NCBI GenBank assembly: GCA_002394125.1
Contig: DGSY01000106.1
Span: forward strand, 1 to 10,417
Direction of reading: 5' to 3'
Length of the DNA stretch: 10,417 nt
Origin: Ruminococcus sp. UBA4350
GTDB taxonomy: Bacteria > Bacillota > Clostridia > Oscillospirales > Ruminococcaceae
Positions 6,008 to 10,417 of the stretch are shown in pieces (within the stretch, counting starts at the first letter, position 1; every line of letters begins with the position of its first letter). The notes beneath the pieces are model-generated. The model made no database searches. It was not told the DNA's origin and saw nothing but the letters and a program-made list of their open reading frames with translations. The position numbers and the translations under genes were made by a program.

Positions 6008-7468
6008 TCACTGCACCGCAGCATAGCGTGCGCTGCCGAGGATCTCAAGCATGAGCTTTTCCGGAGAGATCTCACCCTCCATGACCAGATCGAACAGCGA
6101 CGGCGATGCGCCGGAGACCAGTGCCGCGCCCGTCTGCGAACGCCGGACAGGTACATTGTTCGACCAGCTGTTGACATTCCAGAAGACAATGCGCGGCAGC
6201 ATATAGCCGTTTTCGGCATAGGTCTTCTGCATCGTCTCGAACAGTGTCCGGTCGTTGCCGCCGGTGACGCAGCCGTCGAATTCCATATCCGAGATGATGT
6301 AGAGCGTTTTCGGCAGATCGGAGGGCTTGGCGTGATGCTTGACTGCGGTGCGCAGCAGCAGCATGAATACCGCCTCCAGATCGGTATTCATGACATCGTT
6401 ATAGGTCGCGCAGTATTTCACCTTCTCCGCGATATTGCTGCCCTTGATCTCAACGAGCTGCGGTCTGCGGGAGAATGTGATGAAATGGTTCGCGAATTCG
6501 CCCTGATTATGCTCTGCGAAATAGATACCAAGCGAGAGCGCAACGTCGATCGGGCGCGGATCGCTGCCGCCGTACATCGAACCGGAGCCGTCCACGACAG
6601 CCAGCGCTTTTTCGCCGGTGCAGCCGTATGCGGGGAGATTATTCCAGAGCGTATCGAGCGAAAGTTTTTCCTCAGCGGTATTCTCCCGGTCGAACACCTT
6701 CCGGACGATATCGTAGGGATAGAGCGTGCCGGCGTGGATTGTTTCCCTGCCGCCGCGGACAGCATCAAGATATGCCTTGTAGCGCTCTGCATCATTGCGG
6801 ATGAATGCATCGCGGTATTTGAGCATTGCGCCGGAGGGCACTGCGCTGTAGGGGAATGTATAGTCGCGGGTGCGCAGCCGGTTCTCGACGATATCGGTAT
6901 AGCGGCGCAGCGCGGAGAGCGTCTGACGGTATGTTTTCTCGCTCATGCCGAGCAGCTTTGCGAGATATCTCGCCTCTGCAACGGTTGCCTTTGCGGACGC
7001 GTTGACAGAGGGCAGCCATTTTGCCAGCAGCGAAGCCGGCTTCTTCTGCTCCATTGCATCGCAGTCCTGCGTGAGCTGTCTGCGGATATAATCTGCCGCA
7101 GCAGCCTCACAGGGCGTATGCAGCAGCGCGAGCAGATCGTCAAATCTGCCGTATTCGGGGATCAGCTCCAGATTGCGCAGCACATGATCCGGCGCATTCA
7201 GCGCCATTATACGCAGCGCAGTCCGGAAGAACCGGCGCTCACCGAGACCGCCGCGGACATCCCGCGCATAGAACAGGATCTTCGCGGTCAGCAGCGGATC
7301 CTCTGCATAGGCGCGCAGAAAGACTCTGCGGATCTCTTTGGCGGAGCGCCAGCGCATGGCACCTGCGCGGAAGAACAGATCGAGGCAATCCGTGCCGCTT
7401 GTGCTGTATGTCAGCCCGCCGTTCTGTGTAAGGCTCAGTGCCGCTTCCTGTTTGAGTTCGTTCAGCAT
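6008..7468 (-). CDS. DUF2828 / TROVE-like protein with C-terminal von Willebrand A domain
   Basis: The 486-residue protein resembles the DUF2828 family, whose layout parallels Ro60/TROVE proteins: an alpha-helical repeat N-terminal half (about 1-280) followed by a vWA domain (about 285-480). The N-terminal half holds KILFYARDVRGGLGERRFFR (64-83), a family hallmark. The vWA metal site is complete: DGSGS (D293, S295, S297), T362 and D394 in IISDMEFDG. TROVE proteins bind the 3' ends of misfolded RNAs and Y RNAs; whether this protein binds RNA is inferred from architecture only. There is no signal peptide or membrane segment, so it should be cytosolic. The ATG at 7468 follows AAAGGAG by 6 nt. 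It is a single-gene unit with its own promoter (7785-7813), a long leader, and the shared terminator. The exact function is unknown for the family. Confidence 0.82.
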   Translation of the reverse strand: MLNELKQEAALSLTQNGGLTYSTSGTDCLDLFFRAGAMRWRSAKEIRRVFLRAYAEDPLLTAKILFYARDVRGGLGERRFFRTALRIMALNAPDHVLRNLELIPEYGRFDDLLALLHTPCEAAAADYIRRQLTQDCDAMEQKKPASLLAKWLPSVNASAKATVAEARYLAKLLGMSEKTYRQTLSALRRYTDIVENRLRTRDYTFPYSAVPSGAMLKYRDAFIRNDAERYKAYLDAVRGGRETIHAGTLYPYDIVRKVFDRENTAEEKLSLDTLWNNLPAYGCTGEKALAVVDGSGSMYGGSDPRPIDVALSLGIYFAEHNQGEFANHFITFSRRPQLVEIKGSNIAEKVKYCATYNDVMNTDLEAVFMLLLRTAVKHHAKPSDLPKTLYIISDMEFDGCVTGGNDRTLFETMQKTYAENGYMLPRIVFWNVNSWSNNVPVRRSQTGAALVSGASPSLFDLVMEGEISPEKLMLEILGSARYAAVQ

Positions 7469-7501
7469 GGTATGCTCCTTTCTGTTCTTTGGTCAGATAA
7501 G

Positions 7502-7529
7502 CCTGCCCGCCGTTTTCACGGCAGGCAGG
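7502..7529 (-). other. 12-bp GAAA-capped hairpin close to the DUF2828 ribosome site
   Basis: On the minus strand CCTGCCTGCCGT (7529-7518) pairs with ACGGCGGGCAGG (7513-7502) with one T-G pair and a GAAA loop. It ends about 20 nt before the AAAGGAG ribosome site and has no T-run, so it is more likely a structural or stability element than a terminator. Confidence 0.75.
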
Positions 7530-7566
7530 TCACGGCGCAGCTTGCATCCGGATAACACGGTTCGCC

Positions 7567-7595
7567 TGCGCATTCAGGCTTTTCAGCCATGCGCA
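7567..7595 (-). other. Bulged GAAA-capped hairpin in the DUF2828 leader
   Basis: TGCGCAT (7595-7589) pairs with ATGCGCA (7573-7567), and GGCT (7588-7585) pairs with AGCC (7580-7577) under a GAAA loop. A three-base TGA bulge lies on the 3' side. The 11 perfect pairs with one bulge and a GNRA loop look like a designed RNA fold rather than chance. Confidence 0.65.
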
Positions 7596-7657
7596 GTGTC
7601 TTTGAAGTGTGAATTCAATCAAACAAAAAACTGCTGTGTGAACCGTTATACAAGGCA

Positions 7658-7765
7658 CTACAAAATGGTCCGGGCTTCCGGCAGGCCGGATGCTGCGGAA
7701 TGCACATCAATTACAAATAAATCCTCATAGGATTTGCTGTTTGTGCCTTTGACCGGATGCGTCAT
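7658..7765 (-). CDS. Possible 35-residue leader ORF upstream of the DUF2828 gene
   Basis: An ATG at 7765 opens 35 codons ending at a TAG (7660-7658), inside the predicted leader. The peptide begins MTHPVKGTNSKSYEDLF and continues with a hydrophobic VIDV patch; I recognise no family. Against translation, the only purine-rich site, AAGGA (7771-7767), is one base from the ATG, and the codons (TTA, GTA, ATT) differ from the CTG/ATC-rich neighbours. It may be a leader peptide, a small protein, or chance. Confidence 0.25.
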   Translation of the reverse strand: MTHPVKGTNSKSYEDLFVIDVHSAASGLPEARTIL

Positions 7766-7784
7766 ATCCTTGCACCGTGTGTTT

Positions 7785-7813
7785 ATTATAGCATACTCTG
7801 CCGGAAAAGTCAT
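7785..7813 (-). promoter_or_regulatory. Promoter of the DUF2828 gene
   Basis: A perfect TATAAT (7790-7785) with a TGC extended -10 lies 17 nt after ATGACT (7813-7808), which matches TTGACA at 4 of 6 positions. It lies just past the terminator of the upstream gene, so the DUF2828 gene should be transcribed independently. Confidence 0.75.
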
Positions 7814-7815
7814 AT

Positions 7816-7848
7816 AAAAAAATCTGCGAGCATTCCTGCCCGCAGATT
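7816..7848 (-). terminator. Intrinsic terminator of the membrane-anchored protein gene
   Basis: On the minus strand AATCTGCGGGCA (7848-7837) pairs with TGCTCGCAGATT (7832-7821) with one G-T pair and a GGAA loop, followed by a run of T (7822-7816). It begins 12 nt beyond the stop codon. Confidence 0.93.
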
Positions 7849-7859
7849 CTTCTGTGAAC

Positions 7860-9449
7860 TCAAAGCATACTGTCGAACCGGCTGATCGCCGCCGCAAATC
7901 CGGCAGCCTTGCCTGCTCTGTCCGCATTCCCGGTATTCATGCCCAGCTTGCCTGCCGTATCCGTGATGAATTTCTGCACGCTTGCCGCATCCAGATAGCC
8001 CTTGTAGAAATCCCGGTCGGTCGGGTCGATGAAATATGCCCCGCTGCGGTCCGGAACCGTATATTCCGCGCCCTCATTGACGGAATAGGTCAGGCGCACC
8101 GCGCCGTAGTCGGTGCCGCTGACACGGATCGGGAACTCGGCGGTCTGTCCGTTGCTGCAATCCAGCTTCACCGTGATCTCGCCGTCTGTCTGATCGGAGC
8201 TAAGCGCGACCGTGCCGCTGACATAGCCCTTCTTCGGATCGACAATCTTCAGATCCGTGAATGCCGCCGTGACAGTTGCTTCGCTGCCGGCCTTCATCAC
8301 AGCGGTGCCGTTGAATGCATCGCCGCTGCGGGTGCCGCTGATTGTCAGCACTGCCGGTTCGTTACCTTCGTCATAAGCTGTGCGTGCTTCTGCTGCGAAC
8401 TGATCGCCCTTGCGGTATGCCGCTGCGAACACAGACGTGCCGTTTTCACCGGATACGGAAATGCCGCAGATCTTTCCGATCTCATGGACATAGAGCCGCA
8501 CCTGCACCGGCTGACCGGCATCGGTCTGCATTTCGGAAACAGCCTTTTTCGCTTCCTCGATGATCTTGTCATAGACGCCTTCGGCCGGACAGATCTTCTT
8601 CAGGCGCTCGTCCTGCGCTGCCTTGTCGATGATCTTCTGTACGCTGTCAGCGAGCTGATCCGCTGTCATCGGGAATGCGATCTCCGTATAGTTGACCTCC
8701 GTACCGGCGATCGTGACCGGAACCGAGCGCGTCACTGTGATGTCTGTAATATTCTCAGTCGGCAGCAGGCTGTATTCGCGGAGCATCTGCTGCATTTCCT
8801 GTGCCGTCGGCGGTTCGGCGTTTCCGATATCCGGCATCGCCTTCGAGAATGTCTTCTCCCAGAATGAGTCGAGCTCAATGCCGAGCCACTGCTCCTTCAG
8901 CTCCGGTACGCGGACATAAAACAGCTTATCCTTGATGTCCGATGCGGTCTGCACCGAAACAATGGACTTCCCGTTCATCGTCAGGCCGATATTCTGTGCA
9001 GCGCCGCTGCCCTTTTCCGAGATATCAGCCGTAAAGCCGATACTGTCCATATTCGAGAGAACATTTGCAGCCTGCTGCGCAAAGACCTGACCGTAGAGAC
9101 TGCCCGTCTCCGGCAGCTTCTGCGATTGCAGAGCATTTTTGCCGTCCTCCGTCAGCGTGATCTGTGCCTCGGCGTGTGAGGTCATGCCGCTGCTGCGCAG
9201 ATCGAGCATTTCCTGATAGCTGCCTGCGAAGGATTCCGAAAAATCATTTACATTCTTCTCGCAGACCCATGTGAAATAATCCTGCGGAGAGGAGAACGCG
9301 AGCTTGACCTGATTCTTGACGGTGTCGGAAAACGCATAGGCTGCGGCACATCCGCCTGCGATCACAGCAGCAACGCCGAGAAAGCCGCCCAGCTTCAGAC
9401 CGAAGCGCTTCCGGCGCTCACCGTACATATCACCGTAAAATGTACTCAT
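7860..9449 (-). CDS. Membrane-anchored protein of unknown function
   Basis: The 529-residue protein starts with a short basic cytoplasmic tail (RRKRF, 12-16) and one hydrophobic segment (about 18-40), so most of it should be held outside the membrane. No lipobox or signal-peptidase site is clear. After the anchor comes SSPQDYFTWVCEKN (53-66), a pattern I associate with uncharacterised clostridial proteins (possibly DUF6583; not verified). The rest is a helical part and then beta-rich stretches (about 270-480) with many Thr/Ser/Gly. No catalytic motif is recognised. ATG 9449 was chosen over the in-frame ATG at 9470 because GGAGGT (9460-9455) sits 5 nt upstream of it. It is a single-gene unit with a consensus promoter and its own terminator. 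The adjacent TetR gene might regulate it, but both are transcribed in the same direction from separate promoters. Confidence 0.85.
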   Translation of the reverse strand: MSTFYGDMYGERRKRFGLKLGGFLGVAAVIAGGCAAAYAFSDTVKNQVKLAFSSPQDYFTWVCEKNVNDFSESFAGSYQEMLDLRSSGMTSHAEAQITLTEDGKNALQSQKLPETGSLYGQVFAQQAANVLSNMDSIGFTADISEKGSGAAQNIGLTMNGKSIVSVQTASDIKDKLFYVRVPELKEQWLGIELDSFWEKTFSKAMPDIGNAEPPTAQEMQQMLREYSLLPTENITDITVTRSVPVTIAGTEVNYTEIAFPMTADQLADSVQKIIDKAAQDERLKKICPAEGVYDKIIEEAKKAVSEMQTDAGQPVQVRLYVHEIGKICGISVSGENGTSVFAAAYRKGDQFAAEARTAYDEGNEPAVLTISGTRSGDAFNGTAVMKAGSEATVTAAFTDLKIVDPKKGYVSGTVALSSDQTDGEITVKLDCSNGQTAEFPIRVSGTDYGAVRLTYSVNEGAEYTVPDRSGAYFIDPTDRDFYKGYLDAASVQKFITDTAGKLGMNTGNADRAGKAAGFAAAISRFDSML

Positions 9450-9478
9450 TTCTGACCTCCGTTTCTGCACATTGCCTC

Positions 9479-9499
9479 AAAGCCGCACTGCGCGGCTTT
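9479..9499 (-). other. Hairpin at the start of the membrane-protein transcript
   Basis: AAAGCCGC (9499-9492) pairs perfectly with GCGGCTTT (9486-9479) on the minus strand. It begins only about 4 nt after the predicted transcription start (near 9503) and ends about 19 nt before the GGAGGT ribosome site. A 5'-terminal stem of this kind often protects mRNA from decay; that role is inferred. There is no T-run for termination. Confidence 0.6.
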
Positions 9500-9509
9500 C
9501 CTTGAATGC

Positions 9510-9538
9510 ATTATATCATAGCGGGGATGTTTTGTCAA
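9510..9538 (-). promoter_or_regulatory. Consensus sigma-A promoter of the membrane-anchored protein gene
   Basis: TTGACA (9538-9533), exactly 17 nt, then TATAAT (9515-9510), with a TGA extended -10: a perfect match at both hexamers. This predicts strong expression unless a repressor intervenes. Start near 9503, leader about 54 nt. Confidence 0.92.
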
Positions 9539-9570
9539 TCATCCTGCGGTGTCAGTTTGATGAAAGTTTT

Positions 9571-9590
9571 ATAACAAAAGGATAACAAAA
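9571..9590. repeat. Tandem ATAACAAAA direct repeat with 11-bp period
   Basis: ATAACAAAA occurs at 9571-9579 and again at 9582-9590. The start-to-start distance is 11 bp, close to one helical turn. The repeat lies 33-57 bp upstream of the -35 box of the membrane-protein promoter and partly overlaps the A-run of the TetR-gene terminator. Such spacing is typical of OmpR/PhoB-type regulator sites, but the overlap with the terminator tract is a simpler explanation for part of it. Confidence 0.4.
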
Positions 9591-9618
9591 AACCGCCGGT
9601 GCATTCCGCACCGGCAGT
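9587..9618 (-). terminator. Intrinsic terminator of the TetR-family gene
   Basis: On the minus strand ACTGCCGGTGC (9618-9608) pairs with GCACCGGCGGT (9602-9592) around a GGAAT loop, with one T-G pair, followed by a run of T (9592-9587). It begins 7 nt after the stop codon. Confidence 0.94.
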
Positions 9619-9624
9619 CCGTTA

Positions 9625-10284
9625 TTATGTGCCTGTATTTTCGATGCGCAGATAGCTGACTGCGATATTGGCGAGCATTTCCAGCTCGGCTCTGCCTGCG
9701 GAGAAATCGTCCGAGGGCAACAGCTCGCCGCCGAGCATCTTCTTGCAGAGCTGGAGCATCGAGTGGCCGTAGGTCAGGTAGAACAGCTTGAAATCAACGT
9801 CTTTGCGCACGGTGCCGTCCGCAGTGCCGGCGAGATAAGCCGCTTCGATATAGGGGTAGAAATTGACGATCGAGCGCTCATATTCAAAGAGTGCCGCCTT
9901 CGGGACATTCTCGCGCTGGAGCATGAGATCGAATTCACCGACGAGCTTCATGAGGTCGCGGTGGGTATCATACAGCACCAGATACATATGCATGAGATCG
10001 GAAAGCCGCTTGATGCCGGGCTGCTTGAGAAAGTTCTCCGACTCAAAAAGGTTCTCATAGGTTCCGCGAAGCCTTGTCCAGAGATGCGTCATGGCAGCAA
10101 TCGTGATCGCAGTCTTGGTGCCGAAATAGCGGTAGAGCGTGGCAACGCCGACACCGCAGGCATCTGCGATATCGGTCATCTTGACGGATTCGATGCCGTT
10201 TTTCAGAAACATTTCCGCGCTGATTTCAACAGCGCGTTCGATGCGCTTGGTTCTCAGGCTTTCCGGCATATTGTGATTGTCCAT
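9625..10284 (-). CDS. TetR/AcrR-family transcriptional regulator
   Basis: The 219-residue protein has the TetR N-terminal DNA-binding domain: RIERAVEISAEMFLKNGIE (about 14-32), then the helix-turn-helix VKMTDIADACGVGVATLYRYFGTK (about 34-57). The remaining 160 residues form the ligand-binding and dimerisation part, which is not diagnostic. TetR proteins usually repress until a small ligand binds. The start at 10284 was chosen for AGGAGG (10299-10294), although an in-frame ATG at 10320 also has a GAGGA 5 nt upstream and would add 12 residues. No transporter or oxidoreductase gene lies next to it within the window, so its target is unknown; a neighbour beyond 10417 or itself are candidates. A dyad over its promoter suggests autorepression. 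Confidence 0.92.
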   Translation of the reverse strand: MDNHNMPESLRTKRIERAVEISAEMFLKNGIESVKMTDIADACGVGVATLYRYFGTKTAITIAAMTHLWTRLRGTYENLFESENFLKQPGIKRLSDLMHMYLVLYDTHRDLMKLVGEFDLMLQRENVPKAALFEYERSIVNFYPYIEAAYLAGTADGTVRKDVDFKLFYLTYGHSMLQLCKKMLGGELLPSDDFSAGRAELEMLANIAVSYLRIENTGT

Positions 10285-10332
10285 ATTGCTGCGCCTCCTG
10301 TGATATACAACGCCGAGCATAGACGTCCTCTT

Positions 10333-10357
10333 TGATTATTAGTTTAGCATATTATCA
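10333..10357. promoter_or_regulatory. Candidate TetR operator over the -10 region
   Basis: A 25-bp imperfect dyad with outer arms TGAT/ATCA and further matched AT/AT and G/C pairs spans the -10 box (10341-10346) and half the spacer of the TetR-gene promoter. Size and position suit a TetR dimer that blocks polymerase. AT-rich composition makes chance symmetry possible. Confidence 0.4.
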
Positions 10358-10369
10358 CGGTTTTGTCAA
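10341..10369 (-). promoter_or_regulatory. Promoter of the TetR-family gene
   Basis: TTGACA (10369-10364), 17 nt, then TAAACT (10346-10341) with a TGC extended -10. The start is predicted near 10334, about 50 nt before the chosen ATG at 10284 and about 13 nt before the alternative ATG at 10320. Confidence 0.85.
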
Positions 10370-10417
10370 GCGGGCAGTTCGGAGAAGCGCGCAGGGAGTG
10401 GATGAATCGGGGAGTTA

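Larger units (their letters stand above)
7469..7778 (-). other. Long predicted 5' leader of the DUF2828 gene, with several hairpins
   Basis: If transcription starts about 7 nt after the -10 at 7785-7790, about 310 nt precede the start codon. The leader holds AAATCC/GGATTT (7735-7719), a TCCGGC/GCCGGA palindrome near 7690-7677, a two-part hairpin at 7595-7567 and a 12-bp hairpin at 7529-7502, the last two both capped by GAAA. None is followed by a T-run, so attenuation by a simple terminator is not evident. I recognise no known riboswitch. It may be a regulatory leader or contain a small RNA; a GGCGAACCG stretch (7566-7558) only loosely resembles the Ro-binding stem motif of bacterial Y RNAs. 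Confidence 0.5.

Noticed and set aside
4813..6219. Minus-strand open frame (468 codons) opposite the second sigma gene and the terminator
   Set aside because: It reads through a strong terminator and is antisense to a conserved gene; its resemblance to the other antisense frame follows from the duplicated sigma genes.
7502..7535. Possible cobalamin-riboswitch B12-box (GACCTGCC) in the DUF2828 leader
   Set aside because: Only eight bases agree, they are part of the arm of a local hairpin, and the other conserved riboswitch elements are missing.
5759..7555. Plus-strand open frame of 598 codons
   Set aside because: It begins within the second sigma gene, crosses the terminator, and is antisense to the DUF2828 gene with its intact vWA metal site. 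The high GC content explains the lack of stops.
7558..7566. Y-RNA Ro-binding motif
   Set aside because: GGCGAACCG resembles the GNCGAA-type motif but has an extra base before the final G, and no complementary terminal stem was found. It is kept only as a loose hint in the leader entry.

Overview
The window looks like a chromosomal segment of a Gram-positive member of the Clostridia, probably the Oscillospirales/Ruminococcus area. This is inferred from four things: the dGTPase-dnaG-rpoD gene order, strong purine-rich Shine-Dalgarno sites, sigma-A promoters with TTGACA, 17 nt and TATAAT (often with an extended TGn), and G+U intrinsic terminators. No mobile element, CRISPR array, tRNA or rRNA was seen.

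Layout. (1) 1-178: non-coding, with two copies of an imperfect 45-bp direct repeat around a small GC-rich hairpin. (2) 179-676, minus: ATP:cob(I)alamin adenosyltransferase (CobO/BtuR type) with its own near-consensus promoter at 726-754. (3) 933-5940, plus: a macromolecular-synthesis operon of dGTPase-like HD hydrolase, DnaG primase (TTG start), and two tandem, closely related primary-type sigma factors, ending at a strong bidirectional terminator (5958-5997). (4) 6008-7468, minus, converging on that terminator: a DUF2828/TROVE-like protein with a C-terminal von Willebrand A domain, preceded by a predicted leader of about 310 nt with several hairpins and a possible 35-codon ORF. (5) 7860-9449, minus: a lineage-type membrane-anchored protein of unknown function with a perfect consensus promoter. 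(6) 9625-10284, minus: a TetR-family regulator with its own promoter and a candidate operator over it.

How the genes fit together. The plus-strand operon joins nucleotide-pool control (dGTPase), replication priming (DnaG) and transcription initiation (sigma), as in many Firmicutes. The unusual part is the second sigma gene: both copies keep the same -10 and -35 reading residues but differ in the N-terminal gating region and the region 3/4 flanks. The three minus-strand genes on the right each have their own promoter and, for the last two, their own terminator, so they appear to be separate transcription units.

The most interesting items are the tandem sigma factors and the Ro60/TROVE-like gene with a long structured leader, which could be an RNA-binding protein next to a cognate RNA. 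The second idea is inference and needs expression and structure data.
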